Shown here one piece after another: positions 20,390-30,366 of a DNA stretch of 52,443 nt. The DNA lies in the NCBI GenBank assembly GCA_027624135.1, contig JAQBXL010000008.1, forward strand, positions 1 to 52,443. The letters are read 5' to 3'. Below the pieces are notes generated by a model, which had not been told where the DNA came from, did not search any database, and saw only the letters and a program-made list of their open reading frames with translations. The stretch's first letter is position 1. The number at the start of each line of letters is the position of its first letter. Origin of the DNA: Chloroflexota bacterium (GTDB taxonomy: Bacteria > Chloroflexota > Dehalococcoidia > Lucifugimonadales > UBA3495). Made by a program: the position numbers and the translations under genes.

Positions 20390-21187
20390 ATGCCTAACGA
20401 TTATCTACTAGGCGACGGCCATACTCACCTTGACCAATACCCTGCCTCGGAAATGTCCGAGATATTGGACCGGGCGCGGGAAGCAAGATTGGCGTTCGCC
20501 GTGTGCGCCGGGACCACATTGCAGTCAACGCAGAACTGCATCGACCTGGCCGAGGCCCATGAACCCCTCTATGCTGGCGTTGGCATTCATCCGATGGAGG
20601 CCAACGAGCAAGTCACCGATGATGTCTATGCCGATCTTGAGAGGATGGCCAGATCGTCCGCCAAAGTGGTGTGCATCAGCGAAGTCGGGCTGGACTACCT
20701 GCCCACCTCCCCCGATCATGACATCCAGGACCAGGTCTTTAGGGCGCACATCCGGTTGGCCCGTAGCCTGAAGTTGCCCATCATCTTCCACTCCCGCGAG
20801 TCCCATCCCGAGGTCTTCAAGGTATTGCGGGAGGAGAACGCGGGCGAGGTCGGCGGGGCCATGCATTATTTCCAGGCTGATGAGGCCACCGCACGGGAAG
20901 CGATTGATTGCGGATTCTACATCTCGCTGGCCCGGCCTTTAACTCGGCTGCCAGAATTGCAGGAAGTGGCCAAGATTATCCCTTTGGAAAACATGGTCCT
21001 GGAAACGGACGCCGCGCCGCAGCCCTTTAAGAAATACCGCACCAATTGGACAGAACCAAGACATGTTCAGTCGGTTGCCGAGACCCTGGCCGAGATCAAA
21101 GGCATCTCGGTTGAAGAGGTCGCACGGGTGACCACGGGTAATCTGGCGAAGTTGCTCGGGCTTGAGCGACTCGTCGGCACGGATTAA
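20390..21187 (+). CDS. TatD family metal-dependent hydrolase
   Basis: 265 aa; DGHTHLDQY, GVGIHPMEA, SEVGLDYL, IFHSRESHPEV, LETDAAPQPFKKYRTNWTEPRHV. Confidence 0.93.
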   Translation: MPNDYLLGDGHTHLDQYPASEMSEILDRAREARLAFAVCAGTTLQSTQNCIDLAEAHEPLYAGVGIHPMEANEQVTDDVYADLERMARSSAKVVCISEVGLDYLPTSPDHDIQDQVFRAHIRLARSLKLPIIFHSRESHPEVFKVLREENAGEVGGAMHYFQADEATAREAIDCGFYISLARPLTRLPELQEVAKIIPLENMVLETDAAPQPFKKYRTNWTEPRHVQSVAETLAEIKGISVEEVARVTTGNLAKLLGLERLVGTD

Positions 21188-21191
21188 CGGC

Positions 21192-22178
21192 ATGCCCGGC
21201 CAGGCCAGACGTGCTTCTGGTGGAGGGTCCTCCGGCAGTCAATTGAACTTCCACCAGCTTCATATATTCCAAACGGTAGCCGAACATTCAAGTTTCTCTC
21301 GGGCTGCTGAAGCGCTCCAGATCACCCAGCCTGCGGTGTCTATCCAAGTCCAAGAGCTGGAGAAATTTCTCGGAGTCACCCTGTTTCACCGCCGGACCCG
21401 TGGGCTTAGGATCACCGAAGCGGGGGAAGCTGTGCTTGCGTACTCCAAACAGATATTCGTCCTTTCCAGCCGTCTGTTGGAGACGGTCCAGGAGATGGAA
21501 AACCTGCGATCCGGCCATCTGATCCTTGGCGCAAGCACTACGCCTGGCGAATACGTCTTGCCCATCGTCGTGGGCCGGTTCCGCCAAGTCTATCCGGGGA
21601 TACGCGCTGAATTGGTGATCGGTAACACCCGGTCCATCATCCAGCGTGTCTTGAACCGAGATATGGACCTGGGCATGGTCGGTGAGCACGTGGACGAATA
21701 CTCAAGTGAATTGGAGATGGTGGACTACCAAGACGACGAGATAGTCTTGGTGGCCGCGCCCAGTCACTCGGCAGCCAATGCGGGCCGGCTTACCGCCCAG
21801 CACGTGGTTGACGTGGGCCTGCTGGCCAGGGAAGAAGGATCGGCGACGCGCCGGGCGGCAGAAAGTCTATTTAAGCAACTTGGCGTTGTTCCCCTGATCG
21901 CCATTGAACTGGGTAGTAACCAGGCGGTGAAGCAAGCGGCGATGGCCGGTGGCGGCATCGGAATCATCTCGCGGTTGGGCATAACCGCCGAGCTAAAGGC
22001 TGGCTTACTTACCGTGTTAGACGTTGAGGGTTGGGAATGCCGGCGGCCTTTGACTTTGATACAACCTAAAGACCGGTACCTATCGCCCTCTCAACGTGCC
22101 TTCCGGGAATTCTTGATGAACGAAAGGTCGACCCTCGCGGATGGACGGAATCTGTCAGATACGTCACCCGCGCCCTAA
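21192..22178 (+). CDS. LysR family transcriptional regulator
   Basis: N-terminal wHTH NFHQLHIFQTVAEHSSFSRAAEALQITQPAVSIQVQELEKFLGVTLFHRRTRGLRITEAGEAVLAYSKQI, then a substrate-binding-like domain. Confidence 0.95.
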   Translation: MPGQARRASGGGSSGSQLNFHQLHIFQTVAEHSSFSRAAEALQITQPAVSIQVQELEKFLGVTLFHRRTRGLRITEAGEAVLAYSKQIFVLSSRLLETVQEMENLRSGHLILGASTTPGEYVLPIVVGRFRQVYPGIRAELVIGNTRSIIQRVLNRDMDLGMVGEHVDEYSSELEMVDYQDDEIVLVAAPSHSAANAGRLTAQHVVDVGLLAREEGSATRRAAESLFKQLGVVPLIAIELGSNQAVKQAAMAGGGIGIISRLGITAELKAGLLTVLDVEGWECRRPLTLIQPKDRYLSPSQRAFREFLMNERSTLADGRNLSDTSPAP

Positions 22179-22389
22179 AGTCACCTGCCAAAGTGATTGC
22201 CGGCGCCCTATACGGGGATTGAGCGGACCTTTTGCCAGTGATAACATTGAGCTTACGAGAACTTACGAAAACCTACGACTTCCAGGTTGGAACTTCCTGC
22301 ACAGGTATCTGGGAATTTAGTAGGTTTACAGCTTGGTTCCCTCCGCCTTTTTTTTGGAACGGAATCTCAGAGTGAGACAGAATACGGAG

Positions 22390-22989
22390 ATGGTTAAGAT
22401 GTTGCCGGAAAATTGTCAGATGGCCCTGAAAGAGTGGGCGGTCACCGTTGAAGCCATGGCCCAGGGAGACCAGGTGCTCCTGTTGCGCAAGGGCGGGATC
22501 CATGAAGACGGCAAGGACTTCCGTGTGATTCATCGGGAATTCTTGTTCTACCCGACCTACCTTCATCAGAAAGAGGACCTGTTGCAACCGGCCTATCAGC
22601 CTGCCCTGAGCAAAGTTCTAGAACAGCCCCACGATGACGACCACATCACCTTCAGTTACTGGGCTAAGGCCGAAGAAGTTCTGGAAATATCTGAGCAGGA
22701 TAAGGTCGACGACCTGGAACCGCATTATATCTGGACGACCGCTTACGCCCAGTCCAAGCTCCATTGGAAGCCCATGCTACCGCTTTCGGTGCTTCTATTG
22801 CGCGTTTACAAGCTGGAGCAACCCGTGACCGTGAAATACCTGCCCGAGTACGGCGGCTGCACATCGTGGGTTGAGGTCTTGTCTGATGTTAACCTGGGCA
22901 ATATGGAACCGGTGTTGGATGATGCCACGTTCCAGCGCCGTGTCGATGAGATAAAGGGCAGTCTGGGCCTCACGGTAATCGCGGGTTAA
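22390..22989 (+). CDS. DUF1802-like protein
   Basis: QMALKEWAVTVEAMAQGDQVLLLRKGGIHEDGKDFRVIHREFLFYPTYLHQKEDLLQPAY resembles the DUF1802 N-terminal signature. In-frame ATGs at 22390 and 22399. Confidence 0.7.
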   Translation: MVKMLPENCQMALKEWAVTVEAMAQGDQVLLLRKGGIHEDGKDFRVIHREFLFYPTYLHQKEDLLQPAYQPALSKVLEQPHDDDHITFSYWAKAEEVLEISEQDKVDDLEPHYIWTTAYAQSKLHWKPMLPLSVLLLRVYKLEQPVTVKYLPEYGGCTSWVEVLSDVNLGNMEPVLDDATFQRRVDEIKGSLGLTVIAG

Positions 22990-23006
22990 CCGCCAGACGA
23001 TAATGT

Positions 23007-23627
23007 TTGGAGGATGGCCACTTGGGTAAGTTGCTTTCCATGCTGGAAGCAGAAAGCCAAAAGCGAGGAATGGCCCAACACGGTCAGGCTATCGATGCGG
23101 TAGCCGCGTTCGGGTTGGTCAGGGACATGCCCTACCAGAGAGCCAGCACACGGGCACCCGAGTCCATCATCAAGGAATGGCGGGGCACCTGCTCTGGCAA
23201 GCATTATCTCCTGGACAGCATCTTCAAAGAAGAAGGCATGGAATCCCGGGTGATTATGGCCACCCACCGGTTCACTCCGGACACAACGGCAAATTTTCCG
23301 CCGGAGTTGCGGGAAGTTTTGGCCAAAGGGCCGGTGCCTGACGTTCATACCTATATCAGGCTCAACACCGAGTTAGGTTGGATGACCGTGGACGCAACCT
23401 GGCCAACGAAAGCGGCCTCACTGGGTATCGTGGTCAATAATGACTTCCGGCCCGGCGTCGATATGATATTGGCCTGCAGTCCCATCGACACCTACGAAGT
23501 GCCGGAGGGCAAGGCCCCCCAGGAGTTCAAAGAAGATCTGATAAATAGTTTCTGCGGCTCACAGAGTGATGAACGAGACCGTTTCATCAACGGTTTGGGC
23601 GAGTGGCTTAGCAGGATTACATCATAG
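23007..23627 (+). CDS. Transglutaminase-like (papain-fold) protein
   Basis: 206 aa; ordered Cys-His-Asp: WRGTCSGKHYLL ... DVHTYIRL ... TVDATWP. Confidence 0.65.
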   Translation: MEDGHLGKLLSMLEAESQKRGMAQHGQAIDAVAAFGLVRDMPYQRASTRAPESIIKEWRGTCSGKHYLLDSIFKEEGMESRVIMATHRFTPDTTANFPPELREVLAKGPVPDVHTYIRLNTELGWMTVDATWPTKAASLGIVVNNDFRPGVDMILACSPIDTYEVPEGKAPQEFKEDLINSFCGSQSDERDRFINGLGEWLSRITS

Positions 23628-23660
23628 ATTTGGGCACCCGGATTTGAGGATTTATAGATC

Positions 23661-24665
23661 ATGAAATATCGCAAATTACCCCGCACCGAGATGGTTCTAT
23701 CCGAGGTTGGGTTCGGAGTTTGGACCGTCGCCACCAACTGGTGGGGCAAGATTGAAGATGCCGACAAGAGAGCGCTATTGGAGAACGCTGTTGAAGAGGG
23801 CATAAACTTCTTCGACACCGCTGACACCTACGGAGACGGGCTCGGCGAAGAGATACTGGCCGATGTCCTTGGCCACAAGCGGAATGACATCATCATCTCC
23901 ACCAAGTTCGGCTACGACATCTACGATCCGACTCCCCGAGACGGCCACAAAGAGCGGGCGCAGAAGTTTGACAAAGAATTTGTGCGATACGCCTGTGAGC
24001 AAAGCCTTCGCCGGCTGGGAACCGATTATATAGACCTCTACCAGGCGCACAACATCAAGTTGGCTGATCTCGAGAAGGACGAGCTTTTCGAGACACTGGA
24101 GCAGCTTCAATTCGAGGGCAAGATACGCTATTTCGGCGTTGCCCTGGGACCCGACATCGGATGGTACGAAGAAGGCGAATACTCGATGCGGGAACGCCCA
24201 ATAAGCAGCGCTCAAATCATCTACAGCATCTTGGAGCAGGACCCGGCCAAAGACTTGATCAAACTGGCCGAAGAAAACGACATCGGACTGTTGTCCCGGG
24301 TGCCCCATGCCTCGAATACTCTGACCGGAGAGTATGAGCGTGGACTGCCCGTCTTTGATCCAGATGACCACCGCGCTCACCGCAAGAATGAGTGGTTGGA
24401 AGATGCGATGCGAAAGGTCGCCAAGGTGCGCTTCTTGGTGCAAGAAGACACCAGGACCATGGCTCAATCCGCGATCCAGTTCGTCTTGAAACAACCAGCC
24501 ATCGTCTCGGTCCTGCCTAACTTCACCAAGTTGTCGGAGATCAAGGAATACACCGCCGCCTTGGAAACTCCGGAGATTACAGATCAAGAACAAGCGAAGA
24601 TGGACGAGTTGTGGGAACACGGCTTCGATCTCGCAGAGCCAGAACCTCAATTCCGCGAGATATAG
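23661..24665 (+). CDS. Aldo/keto reductase
   Basis: 334 aa; LPRTEMVLSEVGFGVWTV, NFFDTADTYGDGLGEEIL, IDLYQAHN, IQFVLKQPAIVSVLPNFTKLSEIKE. Confidence 0.95.
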   Translation: MKYRKLPRTEMVLSEVGFGVWTVATNWWGKIEDADKRALLENAVEEGINFFDTADTYGDGLGEEILADVLGHKRNDIIISTKFGYDIYDPTPRDGHKERAQKFDKEFVRYACEQSLRRLGTDYIDLYQAHNIKLADLEKDELFETLEQLQFEGKIRYFGVALGPDIGWYEEGEYSMRERPISSAQIIYSILEQDPAKDLIKLAEENDIGLLSRVPHASNTLTGEYERGLPVFDPDDHRAHRKNEWLEDAMRKVAKVRFLVQEDTRTMAQSAIQFVLKQPAIVSVLPNFTKLSEIKEYTAALETPEITDQEQAKMDELWEHGFDLAEPEPQFREI

Positions 24666-24727
24666 GGGCTGCAAAAACAGCCGTATGCGCCCGGTGCGCT
24701 CCTATAAAACCTAACGAAATAAATGAT

Positions 24728-24782
24728 ATATGGCCGAGGAATTACGATTTACGCAGCTCGAAGTCGTGAGCCTCGGCCATAT
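24728..24782. repeat. 12-bp perfect inverted repeat (ATATGGCCGAGG / CCTCGGCCATAT), 31-nt loop
   Basis: Read directly: arms 24728-24739 and 24771-24782, between the aldo/keto reductase and ppdK. Confidence 0.85.
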
Positions 24783-24866
24783 TTATTGGCCCTTCAAGTT
24801 GATTTGTTCTTTCACTCCGTTATACAGTCGAATGGTTGGCGCCAGGGCGTAGGGAAATGAGAGGAT

Positions 24867-27629
24867 GTGCCCATGACCATTCAAACGGCACAAGCCGCGA
24901 AGCTTGTCTACCGGTTCGATGAAGGGAACGCTTCCATGGCCGACCTTCTTGGTGGGAAGGGAAGCAACCTATGCGAAATGGCCCGGTTGGGACTGCCAGT
25001 TCCTCCGGGTTTTGTTATTTCTACTCAAGCGTGCCGGGATTACCTCACCGAGAACCAGACCCTTCCCGATGGGCTGGAACAGTCGATCAGAGAAAATATC
25101 TCTGATCTGGAAAAATCCATCGGCCGCAATTTCGGCTCAACCTCAGACCCGCTTTTGGTATCGGTCCGCTCCGGCGCTCTCATCTCCATGCCGGGGATGA
25201 TGGACACCATCTTGAATCTGGGCATCAACGACCAGATAGTCGAGGGCCTGGCATCGATGATGGGTGACCCTCGCCCCGCCTACGACGCGTACCGCCGCTT
25301 CATCCAGATCTATGCTGGAGTGGTCATGGGCGTGGCAGGGGATGCCTTCGAGCAAGTTCTGGTAGAACACAAACAAAGAGCGGGTGTCAGCCAAGACCAC
25401 CAATTGTCGGCCGAGCAATTGAAGGGAGTGGTCTCAGATTTCAAGAAAGTAACGAAAGAGGCGGCTGGGTTCGAGCCTCCCTCAGACCCATGGGAGCAAT
25501 TGATGGCTGCCGTGGAGGCCGTGTTCCGCAGTTGGAACACCCCTCGCGCCATCTTCTACCGCAATCACAACAAGATCGACCACGATATGGGCACCGCCGT
25601 GACGATCATGGCCATGGTCTTTGGCAATCTTGGCCCCACCAGCGGGACCGGTGTGCTGTTCACCCGCAACCCATCCACCGGAATCGCCCAAGTCTATGGC
25701 GAGTTCCTGATCAACGCCCAGGGAGAAGACGTGGTCGCCGGAGTCCGCACTCCGCAGCCCATCGCCAGCCTAGATGGCGTCCTTCCCGATTGTTACTCCG
25801 AACTCATGGCCCTGGCCAAGAACTTGGAGATTCACTATTCAGATGTACAAGACGTGGAGTTCACCATCGAGAACGCCCGTCTCTTCCTTCTGCAGACACG
25901 GAGCGCTAAGCGCACCGCCATGTCCGCCGTTAAGACAGCAGTGGACATGGCCAACGAAGGCCTGATCAGCCAGTCTCAGGCATTGCTTAGAGTGGATGCT
26001 GAAGAGATTTCCAGGCTGCTAGTTCCCCAATTCACTGACGATATTTCGGAAGAAGACTTGGCAGCCAGGTTCTTGGCCCGGGGCGCCCCTGCTTCCCCAG
26101 GCGCCGCAGCGGGTGCCGTTTGCTTCGACGCCACCCTGGCCGCTGAGTTGGCTGCGGCCGGCGTGGCCGTGATTCTGGTGCGTCCAGAGACCAAGCCCGA
26201 CGATATCCACGGGATCACCGCATCCGTGGGTGTCGTAACCAGCCGAGGTGGTGTGACCAGTCACGCGGCAGTGGTAACCAGGGGCCTGGGCAAGCCCTGC
26301 ATCGTCGGTTGTGAAGACATACAGGTTGACCTGGAGGCCGGTCAATTTTTGGCTGATGGAACGACCGTCCAAGAAGGCGAGATCATCAGCATGGACGGGG
26401 CTTCGGGGACAGTCTACCTGGGAGAACTGAAAACCGTTCACCCCAGTCTGGACGACCTGCCGGAAGCCGAGGAGCTGCTGCGCTGGGCCGATGAGACTCG
26501 CAGGTTGGGAGTCATGGCCAACGCAGACACCCCGGCCGACGCGGCCCTATCGATCATCATGGGTGCGGAGGGTATCGGCCTGTGCCGCACTGAGCACATG
26601 TTCTTGGACCCAGAACGCTTGCCAGCCGTCCGGCAGATGTTGCTGAACGCGGAGTCCGCAGAGACTTGGCGGCGGGAGAACAACGACCGGGTATTCCGGG
26701 CGGAGCTTGAGAGCGACTCGGATCAGTCTGTAAAAGACTTTTACGAAGCTCTGGATCAAGTCAGAAAGCTTCAGACCAGTGACTTCGGGGGAATATTGCG
26801 GGTGATGGGCGCCAGGCCGGTGATCATCCGGCTGTTGGACGCCCCGTTTCATGAATTCCTGCCGGCGCAGGAAACCCTGATCACCGAGTTGATGGAGCTT
26901 CGCCACATTGGCGCTCCGCTCAAAGACCTGGAAGAGAAAGAGGCATTCATACAGCTCGCCGACTACCTGCGCGAATCGAACCCCATGTTGGGTCACCGGG
27001 GTTGCCGGCTGGGCCTGAGCTTCCCAGCCATCTATCGTATGCAGGTGGAAGCCATCATCACGGCAGGCGCGCTCCTGGTCGAAGAAGGCCTGGACGTTAA
27101 CCCGGAGATCATGATTCCGTTGACCGTGGACATCGAGGAGATGCACCGTCTTCGGCAGGACCTGAGTTTGGTCGCCTCCCAGATCCAAGAACGGATGGGG
27201 GTCAAAGTCCATTACAAGTTCGGCACTATGATCGAGACGCCCCGGGCTGCCTTGACCGCCGGCGAGATAGCTAAGGAGTCGGAATTCTTCAGTTTCGGGA
27301 CTAACGATCTGACCCAGATGACCTTTGGTTTCAGCCGGGATGACGCGGAAGGCAAGTTCCTTCGTTGGTACATCGATGAAGGGATATTGCCCAACGACCC
27401 CTTTGCTTCGATGGACCGACAAGGAGTAGGTCTATTGGTCAAGATGGGAGTAGAGGCAGGACGCCGGGAAAAGCCAAACCTGGAGATGGGTATCTGCGGA
27501 GAACACGGAGGAGACCCGGCCAGCATAGCGTTCTGCCACGAAGTTGGGCTAGATTACGTGAGCTGCTCGCCTTTCCGGGTGCCAGTGGCACGCTTGGCTG
27601 CGGCTCAGGCGGCGTTGACCGGAAAATAA
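24867..27629 (+). CDS. ppdK: Pyruvate, phosphate dikinase
   Basis: 920 aa; VYRFDEGNASMADLLGGKGSNLCEMARLGLPVPPGFVIST, swivel GGVTSHAAVVTRGLGKPC, ICGEHGGDPASIAFCHEVGLDYVSCSPFRVPVARLAAAQAAL. GTG at 24867 or ATG at 24873 may be the start. Confidence 0.98.
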   Translation: MPMTIQTAQAAKLVYRFDEGNASMADLLGGKGSNLCEMARLGLPVPPGFVISTQACRDYLTENQTLPDGLEQSIRENISDLEKSIGRNFGSTSDPLLVSVRSGALISMPGMMDTILNLGINDQIVEGLASMMGDPRPAYDAYRRFIQIYAGVVMGVAGDAFEQVLVEHKQRAGVSQDHQLSAEQLKGVVSDFKKVTKEAAGFEPPSDPWEQLMAAVEAVFRSWNTPRAIFYRNHNKIDHDMGTAVTIMAMVFGNLGPTSGTGVLFTRNPSTGIAQVYGEFLINAQGEDVVAGVRTPQPIASLDGVLPDCYSELMALAKNLEIHYSDVQDVEFTIENARLFLLQTRSAKRTAMSAVKTAVDMANEGLISQSQALLRVDAEEISRLLVPQFTDDISEEDLAARFLARGAPASPGAAAGAVCFDATLAAELAAAGVAVILVRPETKPDDIHGITASVGVVTSRGGVTSHAAVVTRGLGKPCIVGCEDIQVDLEAGQFLADGTTVQEGEIISMDGASGTVYLGELKTVHPSLDDLPEAEELLRWADETRRLGVMANADTPADAALSIIMGAEGIGLCRTEHMFLDPERLPAVRQMLLNAESAETWRRENNDRVFRAELESDSDQSVKDFYEALDQVRKLQTSDFGGILRVMGARPVIIRLLDAPFHEFLPAQETLITELMELRHIGAPLKDLEEKEAFIQLADYLRESNPMLGHRGCRLGLSFPAIYRMQVEAIITAGALLVEEGLDVNPEIMIPLTVDIEEMHRLRQDLSLVASQIQERMGVKVHYKFGTMIETPRAALTAGEIAKESEFFSFGTNDLTQMTFGFSRDDAEGKFLRWYIDEGILPNDPFASMDRQGVGLLVKMGVEAGRREKPNLEMGICGEHGGDPASIAFCHEVGLDYVSCSPFRVPVARLAAAQAALTGK

Positions 27630-27673
27630 ACGGCAAAACAAACCGCTCTATGGCTGGCGATTAAGAGATTTGG

Positions 27674-27710
27674 CGACGCCCACGACACCGTGGGCGTCGT
27701 TTTCATTTTC
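27674..27710 (+). terminator. Rho-independent terminator downstream of ppdK
   Basis: CGACGCCCACG-acac-CGTGGGCGTCG (27674-27684 / 27689-27699), then TTTTCATTTTC. Confidence 0.85.
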
Positions 27711-27797
27711 TTGACCCTGTCTAGGCCCTGGGATAGACTTCGAATCTACCCGAGGCCCGATTTCGGGCCGATTCCCCAGTAAGAAAAGGAGATTTCC

Positions 27798-28961
27798 TTG
27801 ACGCCTACACCTCCCGAAGCCCGAGCTCAGATCGTAAATATGGTCCGCGACTTTGTGCGGCGGGAAGTTGAGCCGGTCGCCAGTCAGCATGACCGCGACG
27901 ACACTGTGCCCCACGATTTGATCGACCGCATGAAAGAGTTGGGTCTATTCGGGATCACGGTGCCCGAAGAATACGGCGGCATGGGGCTGGATTACACCAC
28001 ATTCGCCAATATCTTTGAAGAACTGAGCAAGGGGTTCATGACCCTGAGCGGGGCAATCGGCACCCATCACATCCTGACTTACGTGTTAACCCATTACGGG
28101 ACGGAAGATCAGAAGCAGCAATTCCTGCCGGACTTGGCCGCCGGGCGCAAGCGGGGCGGACTGGCCTTGACCGAACCCAGTGGCGGCACCGACATGGCCA
28201 ATCTGCAGACCACGGCCACCAAGAATGGCGAAGAATACCTCATCAACGGTACCAAGATGTTCATCACCAACGGGCGGTACGGCGACGTGTTCTGCCTGTT
28301 GGCCCGGACCGACCCGGACATGGAACCCAAGCACCGGGGGATAAGCTGTTTCGTGGTGGAGAAAGGCGGTCCCGGTTTCACGGTGGGGAGGGACCTGGAC
28401 AAACTCGGGTATCGAGGCCTGGACACCTGCGAGTTGATCTTCGATAACTATGCGGTTCCGGAAGACAACTTGATCGGTGGCAAAGAAGGAGCGGGGTTCG
28501 GAATGGTGATGAGTGGCCTGGAGACCGGCCGTATCAACGTCGCTGCCCGGGCGGTGGGAGTCGCCCAAGCCGCCTTTGAAGCCGCCATCAAATATTCGCA
28601 GCAGCGAGAAACATTCGGCAAGCCCATCTCCGAGCATCAGGCCATTCAGCTCAAACTGGCCGACATGGCCACCAAGATTCAGGCTGCGCGGCTGCTGGTC
28701 TACGACGCGGCGGCCAAGAAAGACACCGGGCAGAGGGTGGACCTGGAATCTGGGATGGCCAAACTGTTCGCCAGCGAAGTGTGCTTGGAAGTAGCCATGG
28801 AGTCCATGCGGGTCCACGGCGGCTACGGTTACCTAAAGGAATCGCCGGTGGAGCGGTACTACCGGGACGCACCGTTGATGATAATCGGAGAGGGCACCAA
28901 CGAGGTCATGCGTCTGGTGATCGCCAAACAGCTGCTCCGCCTACCTGAGTATCAGCTTTAA
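27798..28961 (+). CDS. Acyl-CoA dehydrogenase
   Basis: 387 aa; GITVPEEYGGMGLDY, LTEPSGGTDMANLQTTA, GTKMFITNGRYGDVF, MRVHGGYGYLKESPVERYYRDAPLMIIGEGTNEVMRLVIAKQL. Confidence 0.97.
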   Translation: MTPTPPEARAQIVNMVRDFVRREVEPVASQHDRDDTVPHDLIDRMKELGLFGITVPEEYGGMGLDYTTFANIFEELSKGFMTLSGAIGTHHILTYVLTHYGTEDQKQQFLPDLAAGRKRGGLALTEPSGGTDMANLQTTATKNGEEYLINGTKMFITNGRYGDVFCLLARTDPDMEPKHRGISCFVVEKGGPGFTVGRDLDKLGYRGLDTCELIFDNYAVPEDNLIGGKEGAGFGMVMSGLETGRINVAARAVGVAQAAFEAAIKYSQQRETFGKPISEHQAIQLKLADMATKIQAARLLVYDAAAKKDTGQRVDLESGMAKLFASEVCLEVAMESMRVHGGYGYLKESPVERYYRDAPLMIIGEGTNEVMRLVIAKQLLRLPEYQL

Positions 28962-29029
28962 AGCGATTTCTAGTCGGCCCCGACACGCGTAAGCCATATT
29001 TCGCTCTGTAGTAGGGGTCGGCGTTAAGG

Positions 29030-29806
29030 CTACCGCCCCTTCCATTGGGGTTTGCGCTTCTCTGCGAAGGCTTTGGGGCCTTCTTTGGAGTCCTCGGTCA
29101 GCAGTAGTGCATCGTACATCTGGTAGGTCAGGGCAGATATGTCCGGGTTGGACATATTTAGGCCCCGGTAGGCCAATTCTTTGAACGTCTGCACGGCCAG
29201 CGGTGCGTTGTCCGCGATCTGTTGCGCCATTGCCATCGCCTCTTCCATCAGGTCTCCGGCGGGCACGACTTTGTTCAAGAACCCCATGTCATAGGCCCGT
29301 TGAGCTGTCACGGGTTGAGCGGTAAGAACCAACTCCAACACTGCGGACAATGGCATCTGCTTGGGCAAGATCGTGCCAAAGGGAGGAAGCAGGCTCCACT
29401 TGGTCTCGGAAATGCCCAGTTTGGCTTCTTCGGAGGCGATGCGCAGATCGCACATCTGAGCGATTGACCATCCACCCGCCAGGGCAAACCCGTTCACTGC
29501 GGCGATCATCGGTTTCCAGGTCCGTGGCCACATGAACGGACTTTCCTTGGTCATGCTGGCCGAGGCATTGGCCTGGATCCCCTTGGCATTGTCCTCAGCC
29601 CGCTCTTTCAGGTCTCGTCCCGAGCAGAACGCCCGGCCGGCCCCGGTGATGATGGCGACGAAGGCTTCGGGGTCGTTGTCGAACTGGACTATGGCATCAG
29701 CCAGTTCCTGGCGCAGCAGCCGGTTGATGGCGTTCAATGAGTCCGGCCGGTTCAGTGTCATGGTAACGATGTTGCCCTGCTTCTCGTAAATGATCGTCTC
29801 AGCCAA
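29030..29806 (-). CDS. Enoyl-CoA hydratase/isomerase family protein
   Basis: 258 aa; IVTMTLNRPDSLNAINRLLRQEL, AIITGAGRAFCSGRDLKE, PMIAAVNGFALAGGWSIAQMCDLRIASEEAKLGISETKWSL. Confidence 0.95.
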   Translation of the reverse strand: MAETIIYEKQGNIVTMTLNRPDSLNAINRLLRQELADAIVQFDNDPEAFVAIITGAGRAFCSGRDLKERAEDNAKGIQANASASMTKESPFMWPRTWKPMIAAVNGFALAGGWSIAQMCDLRIASEEAKLGISETKWSLLPPFGTILPKQMPLSAVLELVLTAQPVTAQRAYDMGFLNKVVPAGDLMEEAMAMAQQIADNAPLAVQTFKELAYRGLNMSNPDISALTYQMYDALLLTEDSKEGPKAFAEKRKPQWKGR

Positions 29807-29867
29807 AATTGTTTGCTCCTAACTGGAAGATAATGTGTGCCATGACTGTTGTGCGCTGACAACTACC

Positions 29868-30203
29868 CTACGCGTACGGACCCAGGTCTCTGCCGCCGAT
29901 GACGTGCAGATGGCCATGGGCCTGGCTCTGCATGCCGTCGCGTCCAAAATTCGATAGGAATCGAAAGCCATTGGGCGCGTACATCGCCCCCATATCCACC
30001 GCCAGATTCCCCATGCGGGTCAATAATCCACTGCTCCACATCTCAATCTGGCTCATGTGCCTGCGGGGAATAACCAACAGCATCAAAGGAACCCAGGTGA
30101 GCTTGTTCACTATGACCATCAGATCATCGTCCAGATAACGGTACTTGGCCGGTTCTTGGCCCGCGGAGATGCGGCAGAAAACACAGTTGGGGTCTGAACT
30201 CAA
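29868..30203 (-). CDS. HIT family protein
   Basis: 111 aa; CVFCRISAGQEPAKYRYLDDDLMVIVNK, QAHGHLHVIGG (HxHxH). Confidence 0.9.
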   Translation of the reverse strand: MSSDPNCVFCRISAGQEPAKYRYLDDDLMVIVNKLTWVPLMLLVIPRRHMSQIEMWSSGLLTRMGNLAVDMGAMYAPNGFRFLSNFGRDGMQSQAHGHLHVIGGRDLGPYA

Positions 30204-30366
30204 TGGCGGATGATCCTTCGGGTGTGTCGGTTTGCCTTGTGACTATAGGTTGCCCCATATTCCATGTCAACGAACCGCATCGGATCAGCGAGCAAACGGG
30301 GTTGGCAGGACTAGCTGATTCGTGCCTGAGTGCTGCCTGTGGTATCATCTCCAAACGGAGGGTGAC

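Noticed and set aside
23775-24674. 299-aa minus-strand ORF
   Set aside because: Antisense shadow of the aldo/keto reductase.
26547-27422. 291-aa minus-strand ORF
   Set aside because: Antisense shadow of ppdK.
28086-28817. 243-aa minus-strand ORF
   Set aside because: Antisense shadow of the acyl-CoA dehydrogenase.
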